DNA of 64,000 nucleotides from Phoronis australis (Eukaryota > Phoronida > Phoronidae), in NCBI GenBank assembly GCA_002633005.1, contig NMRA01000253.1:319251-383250 (forward strand), written 5' to 3'. The translations under genes and the position numbers were made by a program. Positions 43,985 through 56,300 of the stretch are shown piece after piece; positions within the stretch are counted from its first letter, which is position 1, and every line of letters starts with the position of its first letter. The notes under the pieces are model-generated. The model saw only the letters and a program-made list of their open reading frames with translations. It searched no databases and was not told where the DNA came from.

Positions 43985-46900
43985 ATGAAGTGCGTCGCGG
44001 TATTCGTTGTATTGATGCTGGCTGTGGGCTGCCTCCAGGCGTTGTCGGTAGAAAGCGAAGAAGATGGTAAGAACAATAACTGGCAGTGCCCTGGGCCGAG
44101 TTCTGTACGGGTATTGCAAGTAAAGCTAAAGGAATTACGTGCAGTGCTTGTAAGGCCCAGCGATGTCTTGCGATATTTTGCGTTTTTGCGAAGTTTACAT
44201 ATATCCGTGGAGCTGATTACTGGTCTAGCACGTGAAGTGAATTAAAGGGGAAAGCAACATTTCTTTATGTCATCTTAAGCAAAAATAAGGTTCCTTGATT
44301 ATCCCAGATATATTTTCAGTTAATTACAGCATTTGTAATTTAAACAATTATTCGTCCTAAACTCCGGAAGGGACATTTTGGGAGGCAACAATTTTGCGCC
44401 AATTTCTTTTAATGTAGTCTAACTTTGAGAGCTGCCGAGTCTCTCATAGTTCTACCTCGGCTGTGATAAGTTCGGTCGTCGTTTACTTTTCTTTACAAGT
44501 GCCCCACTTTTGCTGCGTACTTTCCCTAAAAAATATTCCTAGAATTTTGGCGCCCAAAATGAAAGGATACGGAGAATAAGGATTCCCCTTTGTTACACAA
44601 TGTACATGTAAATCTGTGGTTAAGTGAACGAAGAAGAAGTCCCAGCTCTTTTAATAATAACTTAAAAAACTCCACCATGGAACAGTCAATCCCAGGACTT
44701 TAATTGCTTTTTATCAATTTTAAAACATTTTCCAGTTCTGCCAATGAAATTTTTTGTCAAAAATTCTTTTTGAATTTTTGTTAGTTTTACTATACAGTGA
44801 ACACGTATTATTTTCGATGTTTGGAGAAACTTGATCACTCTTATCATACAGAGGTTCGAAATATCTTTTAATTCCGTCACGTAGTTCCTCCTGAGCCGTT
44901 ACTGACCTGCCAGATAGAGTAACAATCTTTGTTTCTCCTCTGGTGTAATTTTTTCCTTATCACAAGAATATTTTGTTGCCTGGAATATTTCTTATTCACG
45001 GGTTAGTTTCAGCAACTCTTCCTGAGCTTGCTCAAAAAGTTCTGTTGTAAGATAAGTAGTAATGTTTCAATACGCCTTTAAAGGTAATTGTTCAGAAATG
45101 CCCTCGACCTCCTCCAGCCCCGCGCCCCTCGACCCGCTCGACCCATACCTTCGAACCCCTCGACCCAGTCTACACAAGCTCAACTTTTTATGAACATAGA
45201 ATAGCCGTTGACTTGCAGGACCAATGACTTGGGTTGATAGCTCATCTGGATTTTCCGTGCTTTTGTGCAAGTAAGTCAGTAGATTCGGCAAGTTTGAAAG
45301 CCAAAAGCAGAAAAAACATCGCGACCAAAAACATCTTTTCGGTTTTCTAGGGATCTCAATCCTCTACAAATCATTGACATTATAGTCACCATTAATAGCT
45401 TTTAAGAGCATTCTAAACAACATAGGCTAGGTGATCACTTCACAGTAGGGTCACTGTCTCTACACTCATGAATACATGTATGTAATCCTAAAGTAAAGAA
45501 AGCAGGTACATGTATATTCACACGCTCCCTCACCACATCAGGGAACACACAACAATAAAAAATAACACTGACTACACGTATGTGATGCAGGCCTAGGATT
45601 GCTTTGAATACCGAGAAAGTCCTTGGTATCAAAACAGGCCCCAATCCTTGAGTAACAAACTCAGGCGAGAAAACAAATTGGAGAAAAGCAATAATCGAAA
45701 AACGAGTCTGCCTTCTAACTAACCAAATAAATCTTAAGAACGTACGGTACAGGAATTGGCCAATTTTTATCAGACTGTAAATTTATGAGTATATACTTTC
45801 CTTATACGGTGTATTTACCTTAAGTGGGGGATTGGTTCCTGAAAAAGGGAGTATCAATGAACTCGTTCCGTTATATCAAAAGCGGGTTCTTGGACTGGTG
45901 ATTAAGCAGATCGAAGCACCAGTTTTCGGTGACTGAAAGAGCACGGGTTTAAGAAGGAATAAAAATAAGTAACTATACGGTAAGTGTATACTCATGGTAT
46001 TAAAATTTGATGAAAAATGGCCAATTATCACCGGTAGTTTTTATTGGCCGCTAGTTCGCCTAATCAAAAACTATTGGCTTTAAATCCATTTTCAATTAAA
46101 GACAAATTGATGATCGGTTTTCTAAGCCAATATTAATACCTATTGTCGACATTCTGAGCAAAGAAGCAGGACGTGTTCACCGGTGTAAGTTCAAGACTCG
46201 TTCGACTTGAGTACTAAAAATAAATAAATTTTCTAGCAATTCATTGAATGCGGAAGTCACAAGGTAAAGCATTACTTCAACTAGTAGTGCTCACTGTGAA
46301 TCAGCTTGATTTCAAAGGTCGAAGTTCAAACTTTGCACGGAATGCTCATGAAAATACAATCAGAACTGTTACTATTATTGCACACTGTACAAAGTTTAGA
46401 AAGCTATTTCGTGGTGCTACAATGTACACTGTAAATGTTCAACTACCCAATACATGTACATCGTCTCCCTCTACGTACACTATATACACCACGAATCGAA
46501 AACGTAATCATATTGCCATACTGCATAGTACTTGCAACATGCTACCCAATTCGGATTGTTCGTCTTTCCACTCTTGAGGATTCTTCACGAGGAACTACTA
46601 TCCTGCCTACTCCCGGATGCGTATAATGTAGAAAATCATGAAGTTTTAAAACTTATCTTAAAATTGCAAAACGTTCAAAAACATCCTTCATCAGCGTAGT
46701 CGTCAATCTACTTTTTTCAACAGTTCTTTTTTATGGAAATGTATTGCGTTAACGACAACAGAAGCAACTTCAGAAGCTATCAACCAAACCTTCAACACGT
46801 TGGTAGACAACGTGTATGCTTCAGGATCTACAAGGATGCTCTCATTGATGATAACCAGTTCTCATTCAGTTCCACGTTCGCCAGTCTTTTCTTCCCGTCA

Positions 46901-47233
46901 CATGCACACTCGACCTCCCGAACACACACCCTCACCAACACTTCTTAAGCCGCAACAGGTGTTAAATTTCCGTCTTTTTCTACTTGGTGCTTTTGTCGTT
47001 TCAACCTGAACCCCCCTCGCTCCAAATCTCGGCCACGGGCTGAAGCTGCACAGGTCTACCGTTAGAATGGTGAGAATAAAGTTCGGCTGTATTTTACAAG
47101 TGAATAATACCCCTCTCTTTCAGTTGCACTGGAAAGAGGCCGCAGATGTTGGGGTTTTGGTTGCGAGTTAAGTTGCCGTGTTAACGGCAAAAATAGAGGC
47201 AGTTGCGAATCGTCAGGCTGCAAGTGTTATTAA
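43985..47233 (+). CDS. Defensin-like CS-alpha-beta peptide precursor, two exons
   Basis: Coding exons 43985-44066 and 47124-47233, intron 44067-47123. Exon 1 encodes a signal peptide (M-K-C-V-A-V-F-V-V-L-M-L-A-V-G-C, cleavage near Q-A-L) and an acidic piece V-E-S-E-E-D, ending in donor ATG|GTAAGA. Exon 2 follows CCCTCTCTTTCAG in matching phase: R-G-R-R, a furin-type dibasic site, then six cysteines spaced C-x4-C-x3-C-x9-C-x4-C-x1-C with G-F-G before the second and C-K-C-Y at the stop. C-x3-C plus C-x-C is the CS-alpha-beta signature of invertebrate and fungal defensins; the short first loop also recalls short-chain channel-blocking peptides. The product is 63 residues, mature about 28. An antimicrobial role is inferred, not shown. 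A possible acceptor at 43971 (GAATTACAG) suggests an upstream 5' UTR exon. Several repeats lie in the intron. Confidence 0.8.
44698..44935 (-). pseudogene. Unassigned open frame inside the defensin-like intron
   Basis: A minus-strand frame without ATG reads about 75 codons with protein-like residue use (A-Q-E-E-L-R-D-G-I-K-R-Y-F-E-P-L-Y-D) and ends in a stop near 44725. It sits next to dispersed repeat R2. It is probably transposon-derived, but I cannot name it. Confidence 0.25.
45060..45320 (-). repeat. Dispersed repeat R2, copy A, with (GGGTCGA)n
   Basis: The reverse complement shares TTTTGGCTTTCAAACTTGCCGAA, CATTGGTCCTGCAAGTCA and a following GGGTCGAGG-rich minisatellite with 61530-61800. 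It lies in the intron of the defensin-like gene. Confidence 0.7.
45750..46034. mobile_element. MITE with ~65-bp inverted repeats, 285 bp
   Basis: The left arm (CAGGAATTGGCCAATTTTTATCA...ATGAGTATATACTT.CCTTATACGG) is repeated inverted at the right, ending TGGCCAATTATCACCGG. TA flanks both ends (45748-45749, 46035-46036), suggesting a Tc1/mariner-type duplication. It is intronic. Confidence 0.65.
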
Positions 47234-47734
47234 TAGGTACGTATATAACTATACAAAATCAAAAATAGTATAATTTGTTCTGAGCTGCGACTAAATGTTT
47301 TTTGAAAACTGCACCCCAACGTTTAAAAATATCACCCATTACCCCAACAATTTTGGCAATTTGTGTTCCAAAAGTTATGCAAACTTATGTAACAATATTG
47401 CATGAGAAATTAGCAGAAGTCACCTCAACCTTAGTTGCAAGTGGTGCTATTTTGGGTAGCAGCCAGCTCCCCAGACCCCATGATTGCAATCAACCCGGTC
47501 AATCAAAGCGGTACTACCGCGTCACTGGACAGTTGGGGCTGGAAAAAATCAAACACCACTTTGGAGTTTATTACGTACCTTATAAAATGTAAAACTACAC
47601 GCATTATTTGTAACGTCATCAATTGTAATACACATCTGCCATGGCCTATTATGGCATTTTATTCAACCCAATATCCTTGCAACTCTTGGGCATGCTATTG
47701 AATGCTACCATTTCTACTTTTCTAATACTGGGTA

Positions 47735-47866
47735 GGGTTCAATAACATCAGGGCCACTCAGGAAAACCAGTAATTCGCGAGATCACGAGAGATATCGTCG
47801 AGTATTTTAAATGAAAACGCATGATTTTGTCGAAATTGTTCTAGCTGTAATATAGCTACTGAACCC
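47735..47866 (+). mobile_element. MITE copy 3 of the GTTCARTAAC family
   Basis: It runs GGGTTCAATAAC to GCTACTGAACCC with TA on both sides (47733-47734, 47867-47868). The interior GCGAGATCACGAGAGATATCG matches the other two copies. 132 bp. Confidence 0.75.
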
Positions 47867-50800
47867 TATCCTGGTATGACACCACTTAGACTACCGTATG
47901 GTGCAGAATCTAGTGGCAGCATATTCAACAGCAGTTGGGTGACTGCAAGATGATGAAGGGATATTGCGGCACCATTGCACAGTTACCTCCATAGAACTAA
48001 CCAAAGTTGGAACTCAACTACTCTACTTAAAAGCAAACGACTTCTTGATCTTAGTTCTCAGTCCAAGTCTAATTCGAGTATGAGTTTGGATATTAGATGC
48101 CCTGGTCTAGGAATTGAGAAGACGCTAACTTGATCGTTTATTGTCATTTCTTAAAGAAACATATGTTCATCATTTTAAACGTTAACACGGTCAGAACGAT
48201 TGGGACATATCCGACTTCCGCGATTACCGTGAACTCACCCTGTTGAACAACTACTGTATATGAAAGGTTTTAGATCTTCTGGAACTTTCTGCGAAATTAT
48301 CCCGACGTGGTAGATACGCCTTGCTCCTTCTGCTGAGTATTCATGAATGGCTAGTTTGCGCGAAGATTTCTTAGCTCTCAACCTGTGTCCATACGAAACA
48401 GCTGCAAGTCTCTGGGCCACGAGTCAGATCAACAACTCAATTCTGATTGTTCCTTTTTCAACCATAGGGGGGCTCTTGTAGTTTTGCCTTTGAAAATCGA
48501 CACGGACGACAGATTGTGTGTGTGAAACAGTCAGTCATCAATTCCGAATACACTGTGCCAGGCGACTCCGTAACGTTGGAAAAATTATCTTGCAGTAATT
48601 TCCGAAAGTTGTTTATAGATTGGAACATGTACACACTGTTGCCAAAAGTATATGTCGGACTAGAACTACATGTATAACTCTGATTGGTGTTTTGAGAATT
48701 ATTCACTCTACTGCACAACATAAGTGTCTTTCATTTTGTGCTTCACTGTAATTACATATTTGGCGTTTTACGGTTGATTTTCAGGGAATTGAACGGTCAC
48801 CGACTTGGACGACATTTGAAATTTACACGGTTAAATAAATGTACTAACCAAACATTGAAGGCAAAATAAAGATGGGTCAAAGCCTTTTCCATTGGTTCTG
48901 TTATTGCTGCATTTCTCGCCCCCATGGCTGTCCATGGCTGCGAGTTCAAATTGTGATCGTCTTCAAAACGCAACTGTAGTAATTTTGAAGTCTAAAAGAC
49001 CATGTTATGGTGATCTTTGGTAAGGGCTCGCGAAGGCAGAGACCTAGGAGCTTATAAACTTCCATGAGTGAATGATAGCTGAGCTATGGCGTTATGTGAA
49101 TTCCTGAGCAATTAAATGAAGCAGCTGATGCCCAGAATTACATTTAATCGTTACATTTTCGCTGCCAGCTGTAAGCTGACATAGGCAGGCAAATGATGTC
49201 GTACATGTATCTGACCGCGGTGCCTCGAAGCAGACCTCACCTGCTCCTGCTCAGTTCAATTTACAGTGCAGGGCAATGAGAACGTCCCAGAATTTACCCA
49301 TAGATCTATTATTTAGTTTCGGGTTTGGTTTTGGTGAATGCTGTAAGCTAGGAAATCAAATACGTGATATGCTAGAATAGTTGAGAAACGTTTTGTATTT
49401 AAATTTGACTTACATGTACATGTACATGTATGTCTGCACGTGTGGGAATGTTCCGATTCATTATTTTTTCTTGCTTTGCTCAAAATTTCCATGAATTTGT
49501 TAGAATCTTTAGGCCGACTGTTCACCCCCATCCAACTTCAACCCCGACCGATATTTCGAAGAACTGCTCAGAAATATATGTATGATGGATTTGTTTGTTA
49601 ATCACCTTAAATTTACGAACCAGGATCTGTCTCACCAAGTCCGATAAGGCTTAGCCAATTAAAATCATAATCTCAAAGGATAAATCTAGTTTAAAAACTT
49701 AAAAATATATACAAAACGGTAAGCTCCACAGCTCAATTGCAATGATGCTTGGTGCTTGGATTTCCATGGACGCCATGCATCTCTATCGATCCGAACTGGC
49801 CGGGTCATCGGCAAAAAAATTCTGTCAAAATTTAGTTTGCCATATTTTGTCAACAAGTTCAGTACACATTTCCGTATTTTGGTTTGATTAATGTTAAGGT
49901 CCGCTGCTGATTATTTTATCCCCGTTTGCACGCTGGTAACAGACACTACTTTACTCGCACAGCCTGGGTTCCTGAGTGAATTGCACTTCCGGTTTCGCGG
50001 TTAATTCAAAATGGCAGTGTTCTTTGGGTCGAAATCATGAGTGACGCGCTTGTTTAATCTTTAATCGACTACATGATGTGCATTGGTTATGGGTTATGTA
50101 ATTTTTGGTTCCTTATAAGGGTTTAATAGCTGGGCTACTAGGACTTCAAGGACTTCGCAGGCCACGTCTCTATGTTAGCCATGTACCAATATCGCGGCAG
50201 TTAATTTGTAAGAAACTATGCAATGTCCCGAATTGCAACTAATCCAATAAGATATCCACAGTGCATTTCAAAGCTACAGTTTTTACACGTACCCGAACGG
50301 TGTTTACACACTATTTGTGTATGAGCAATCCCGCATTTGCAAATTTCACATTAGTTGATAACATTTCTGTAAGTCTTAGTGCGTCCAGAACTTTTATTGA
50401 AGAATGTAGTTGTACCAAACGTGACCAAACGTCTAACAAATATATAAAGACGTATGATTTTGAATGAACGCCCGAGTAACTTCTACAAAGCAACTGTGAA
50501 TCATTGAAACAACATGTATTTCCCTGGTGGTTTAATTAGTCGATTATTCGGTTATGTAATGTCTACATTTCTAATTCATCCATTTCTTTTACTATTACGC
50601 TATGAAGTGTTTGACAGTACACACTTAATTAGTTGACTAATTACGGAATTAATGAGGTAATTAGTACACGGATGTTTCATTAATTAACAATCCTTGTTGT
50701 TGCCAACTTTGGCAACACTCTTGATTTTCAAACTGAGAAAAACATGGAGCTTGTCATTTATGTAAAAGAATAATTATTTAGCAGTTAAAAACTAATTTTC

Positions 50801-51120
50801 TTGAGGCTTCATCATGTAAAGTCAAAATATTATGAAGGGTTTTCAAATACATGACTCTTATCCAATTCGGTAAAAAACGCCAAGTCGAGAAAAAATAGTA
50901 AGGAAGGTGACATTTCTGGCACTGGTATAGAGTTAAAAGTACATTTTTTGTTATTGAGGTCCCAGGCACATTATGTTGGTATCGTATGAGAGCTCAGGTG
51001 GTGCTTGATAATATATTTACACCCTGTATATTCTAGGGAAGTTGAAACCTTTAATAAGATATCTCAATACATGTACGTCTAGGTAGATTTGCGTTACGCC
51101 TATTACCAAGGCAGGCAGGC
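47867..51120. other. No gene recognised
   Basis: Anonymous sequence downstream of the defensin-like gene. ORFs at 48235-48420, 48458-48721, 49313-49531 and 50261-50467 have no motifs. Confidence 0.35.
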
Positions 51121-51357
51121 ACTGCTATACGAGAACGACTTCCTGAATCGCAAGCTGATCATCTTCCGTTGTCAATCTTTGGGGCCATTAAATTGAAGAC
51201 ATTTAAAGAAATATGGATGGCATGTTTTCTTAAGAAGATTTCGGTAATCAATTGTCTAAGTCATTGTGGGTTTGTACTAAACAAACATATCCGCAATAAG
51301 CCTAACATTCCATACCAAGAAACAACACCGGAAGAAACGACTGCAAACAAGTACTAA
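51121..51357 (+). pseudogene. Tigger/pogo transposase C-terminal fragment
   Basis: The frame L-S-I-F-G-A-I-K...F-K-E-I-W-M-A-C-F...I-N-C-L-S-H-C-G-F matches the pattern after the DDE core of pogo/Tigger transposases (A-I/L...A-W..V....I.N-C-F...G-F). The catalytic DDE part is not found upstream. A stop follows at 51355. It is a possible relic of the transposase type that moved the MITE at 24713. Confidence 0.5.
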
Positions 51358-52734
51358 ACGTCCCCTGCTCCCCTGCCGACATACAACATTGCTGTGTGGA
51401 ACTCCTCCTGAGTAAGCAGTCGTAGCATAGGCGCTTGATAGGTTTTAGGTTCAAAGTTGAATTAAATACAGAAAAAGAAACACAGGAACTAATAAAAACG
51501 AAACCACCCGGAACACTGGCAGCAAAATACTTGTAGCAGACAAATTAATGAAATTACCAATGAAGCGATGATTGAAGGCGACTGAAACAGGAAACTTGTG
51601 TTGTGTTTTTTAACACAACTTACATAACATTTACTATAACCAGTAAATTGACAGCATACTGTACACGGTGTATTTACACGTACAATAATTTGGTGCTGGA
51701 GAAGGCGTAATTTGAAGTCAGGATTCAGTGTAATTGGGCAACGTCCTATCCGACAGCAAAATAAACACTCATTCTATTTATAACTGGAAATATAAATTTT
51801 CACTTATAAAAAAGAATATATTTGTAATAAAATTGTTCATGACATGTTAATAAAGTAAAGAGAATAAAACGCTTCAGTGACCTGCCTATCCACCTAAGAA
51901 AGTAACGGCAGAGTCATGAGAAGGAAAGTAGTTTAGAGACAGCCTAACATTGCTTCAAAACGAAAGCCATAAGCACCGGTGCGTGACGGCCAGCACTCAC
52001 TCAAGCTCTGGGCAAAATATGACACATAGATGACGGATTTCTGCTCTTCTAGGTTACACTAACAAGCACACTTGAGCAGCAATCGCCCTTAACTCATTGG
52101 CAGGTTCTAGAGTCTACGGAACATTGTCAAGATGTGTTGGCAAGTTGACCTACATGTACAGTAGATGTAGCTAAGTAAATCAAGGGCAGCCACTTACAGG
52201 ACTTCCCAAAATGGCCTTCAAAACGAAACGAATTTTCGGTTCTTGCCCCGGTGCGTAATGGTGGAGGTACACAGTTAAAACTTTATGATAAACACAGAAG
52301 ACATCATGTTTATGCGAGTACTTGAAAATCCGCTACAATAAAAAATGTCAAACTACATTGTACTGTGTCAAATTATATATTTTGAAACTTAAACTGTGTT
52401 TTGAGACTTCATCTTGAAAAATAATGATCTGAAATTCCACCAAGTTATCGATACCGTTGTTTTGATATCAATTTACATATACCTTATTTAACTAAACTTA
52501 ATACAAAATGCAAGGTCACGAAATCCAAATATTGACAGATTTGTAAAAGGTCAAAAATCGAATTCTAGAGGCCTTCTTCTTCCAGATAATGTACATCTGT
52601 ATACTTTTACTGGGTAAAAATTATAGTTTTATAGATATTTGGATAAACAGGCACCACACTTGACGATGTGGCTCTACATAATCTTAAACAGAGCTGTCAC
52701 AAAACGTCTCAAAATCAGTGTAATACAAAAGACC
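51358..52734. other. No gene recognised
   Basis: Anonymous AT-rich DNA. Confidence 0.4.
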
Positions 52735-52957
52735 TAACTTGCAAAGCGGATTTGATGTTGGAACTCAGACTCAGAATTTGAGAGACGAGACACAACGGGA
52801 ACATACATTTCAACTAATTCAACTATTCCTACTAATCGATACGCCACCTGTAGGCTGTTAGATAAGGTATATGGCGTCATCAACAAGCTCACAATTTTAG
52901 AGACACCAAACATGCATTTCAACTATTTCAACTATTCCCACTTATCGCTGCACCACC
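52735..52957. repeat. Imperfect tandem pair beside the BEL element
   Basis: CATTTCAACTAATTCAACTATTCC...ATCGATACGCCACCTG (from 52806) recurs as CATTTCAACTATTTCAACTATTCC...ATCGCTGCACCACCTG (from 52914), where the second copy is cut by the left LTR. Confidence 0.6.
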
Positions 52958-53148
52958 TGTTAATGACACACGAAATTGTGTGGGATGACGGAGGAACGAA
53001 CAAGAAACACATCTTCTCAGTTCAAAACTATATTCGTCACCAAAGAAAAATGGGGTTGCACATGCGCGGCGACTAGCGCGCCACCTATAGTTATACAGTA
53101 ACTTCAACTGTGGTTCATGCAACAGCCAATAGATGGGAGTCCGAAACA
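52958..53148 (-). repeat. BEL 3' LTR
   Basis: TGTTAATGACACACG to GTCCGAAACA (plus-strand reading; TG...CA). It differs from the other LTR at about 6 of 191 positions (~3%), indicating a fairly recent insertion. Confidence 0.9.
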
Positions 53149-53161
53149 TACTCCCCCCTTT
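53149..53161 (-). other. BEL polypurine tract
   Basis: AAAGGGGGGAGTA on the minus strand, directly against the 3' LTR; it would prime plus-strand synthesis. Confidence 0.7.
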
Positions 53162-53318
53162 GACAATAATTAGTGTCTTTAAATGAATGTCTTCTTCATT
53201 TAAACAAGTGTCTCTTTAAGAAAACAGCTATGAAGCAACACAGCTAGTTACATCAAATTACAAAGATCCAGTTCTTCAGCATCAACACCACACAACAGGG
53301 CAGAGCACGTCGTACACC

Positions 53319-56300
53319 CTACAATTCGAGCCTTTGCACAGGCTTCACAACACGTCCATATCTAGTCATGACTTGCGGTAGGTGTGGTGTATCATCAACA
53401 GCATCATCAACCATACCTTGGTTAACCTCTGGGTTCTGAACACAATGAGCGTAAACTTCTAAATTATATAACCTTTGAATAGGTCTAACAATAGTACCCT
53501 TAGAAGTCTTAATTTCAACACATCGCACAATGTTGTCTCTACCTGGGTATAACTGACTAATAATGCCCATGGGCCACTTGCACCTGGGGATATTGTCTTC
53601 CCTAATTAATACCAAGGCACCTTTTTTCACAGTACCACTTACTGAGAACAGTTTTGTCGCCAAAGGCGGCAAATTCCTGATGTAATCTTTGCTCCAAACA
53701 TTCCAAAAATGTTCTAGACTCTGATTGTAAATCACATCTCTCTCATAAAAATCTTGGCTAATAATGGTTGCTCATCTTCAATAATATTGGTTCTGAAATT
53801 GACATGATTTCTCCCAATCAAGAAGTTAGATGGAGTCAATGGCCGAGATGAATCTAGATCATATCCAAAAAAAGTTAAGGGGCGTGAATTAATGCACGCT
53901 TCAATTTCAATGAGCATAGTTTCTAACTCTTGCCTACTAAGACAACGCTTGCCGACAGATTTTCTCAGAGCTGATTTAACGCTACGTACTAACCGCTCCC
54001 AGCAACCTCCCCACCAGGGAGATCTAGGAATAATAAATTTCCAAGTGGGTGCCTCAGGACCAAGAAATGACTTTAATTTGTCATTAGCTGATTTAAAAGT
54101 CTTAGCGTTATCAGAATATATTACAGTAGGCATACCTCTCCTTGCGCTAAACTTTCTTAGAGCAAAAATGAAATCTTGAGTAGTTAATGACTTGTCAATA
54201 CAATATAATGGGCCGGCAAAATCTAATCCCGTTACGGTGAATGGCGGTGCAGATTGAACGCGTAAACCAGGAAGTGGTGCGATAGTCTGGCTACAGGCCT
54301 TAGCGTCATATCTTTGACAGGCAACACACTTCCGTTTTATTTGCTTAACTAAACGTCCTACAATCCAATAAGTGTTTCGTAATGAAGAAATCAATGTAGC
54401 AACACCAGCATGTTTCAAATTCAAATGTTGAAATATTATTATTAACTCAGCCAAATGACGTTTTGGCAAAATAATCGGATAATTCTCGTCATAGCTGAGA
54501 TTAGAGTACGTTGTTCTACCCTTCCCTCTAAGCAAACCATCTTTCTCAATAAATGGAGCCAGCTTAAATATTGGTGAACTTTTATGTACAGGTTTATTAG
54601 AGCGTAATTTTCACACTGAGCTTGCTTTATGAGTATCAATTTAGCACTCTGCAATTCACTATGTGATAAATCACCAGTTTCTTTCGGATTCGCTCTGAAC
54701 TTCAAGTTACTGATGAATCTTCTAACATAACCAATAATACGAACAGCTTTGGTAAATGAACTCCATCTTTGTACCACAAATAAAGCAGGTTTCACTTCTC
54801 CTTCTACAGAAAGCAATGCTGAAGATTTAAACTCATCAGCCATTAAACTATCCTCAAAGTTCAACTCAGTCTCACAAAGTGCAGTTATTTCATATTCACT
54901 TTGTTTACCCAACCATGGGGGGCCTTTTAACCACAAACCACAATTTGACCCAATTAAACTGTCTGCAGTAATTCCCCTGGTAAGTAGGTCAGCAGGGTTC
55001 TCAGAACTTTGACAATAATTCCAGCGCGAGGGATCAGTTAACTCTTGTATTTCATTTACTCTATTACAAACAAATGCCTTCCATCTAGACGCATCCCCTT
55101 TTATCCATGCTAAGACAATTTGAGAGTCTGTCCAACATTTATAAGAAACATCATTTCCTAGTTTTAGGGCTTTGTGAACAAATTTCAACAATCTTGCACC
55201 AACTAAAGCACCGAGTAGCTCCAAACGTGGTAAAGTCATCTTTTTCACCGGAGCTACCCGAGCCTTAGCCATGACCAAGCCAACATCAAATGTCTCATGT
55301 CCTGTGGGTGTTTTCAGATACACACATGCACCATACCCTTTCTCCGATGCATCACAAAAAACATGCAACTCAGCATTATTCAAATCTGACAAGGGTGAAT
55401 TGCTGAAACATCTAGGAATGTTCCAATTCTTGAGTTCATCAAGACCATTAACCCATAGTGTAAATGAGTCAAGTAGGCAAACAGGCAATTCCTCATCCCA
55501 ACTAAATCCTAGTTTCCAACACTGTTGAAATAATATTTTGGCAGTCATCACAAAGGGGGCAATAAACCCAAATGGATCAAATAACTTGCTAATCCGACTG
55601 AGAACAATTCTCTTAGTGAAAATGAGTCCAACAGGAGGTTTAATAGCATCAAATGTGAAACACTCCAATACTGAATTCCAATTGATTCCAAGGACTTTAG
55701 TAACAGCCTTGTCATGAGTATTAGAAAATTCCTTAGAAAATATCTCAGTCAGTAACCTGCTATTAGACTTCCACTTAGTGAGTGACATGCCAGCTTCAAG
55801 CATAATATCATAGGCTTCTGAAAACAAATTGCGAGCTTCAGCTTCAGTATTTGCTCCTGAGAGCCAGTCATCAACATACAGATTATCTACCAGTTCGCTT
55901 ACAGCGAAAGATTCTCGGTGAGAACTCAAATGATATTGAATAGTAGCATTTAGCAAAAATGGACTGCTTCTGTTCCCGAATGGAACTCTAGTAAATCTCA
56001 TAACACGAGTTGACCCATCATAGTTCCAAAAAACCTATGGACATCCCTGTCCTCTGGTTTGACCAGAATTTGCAAAAATGCTTTTGTGATATCACCCGTG
56101 ACAGTATATTTCCACCTACGGAATCTAAGCAAGATTTCAACCAAATCTGGTAAAAGGCATGGACTTGTTTCCATACAATCATTTAATGAGACTCCATTAA
56201 AGCCCGCAGCTGAAGCATCAAACACATGTCGGACTTTGGTAGTAACACTATGCTCCCTGATCACAGGATGATGAGGGAGGTACCAGATAGGAAAGGAACC

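Noticed and set aside
46733-47009. Two overlapping ORFs behind a possible acceptor (CTTTTTTCAACAG)
   Set aside because: No signal peptide or domain, no phase link to neighbours; it lies in the intron of the defensin-like gene.
48477-48672. Plus-strand frame with V-P-G-D-S-V-T-L...C...I-D-W resembling an Ig strand pattern
   Set aside because: It stops before the second Cys region and lacks the D-x-G-x-Y-x-C motif; most likely chance.
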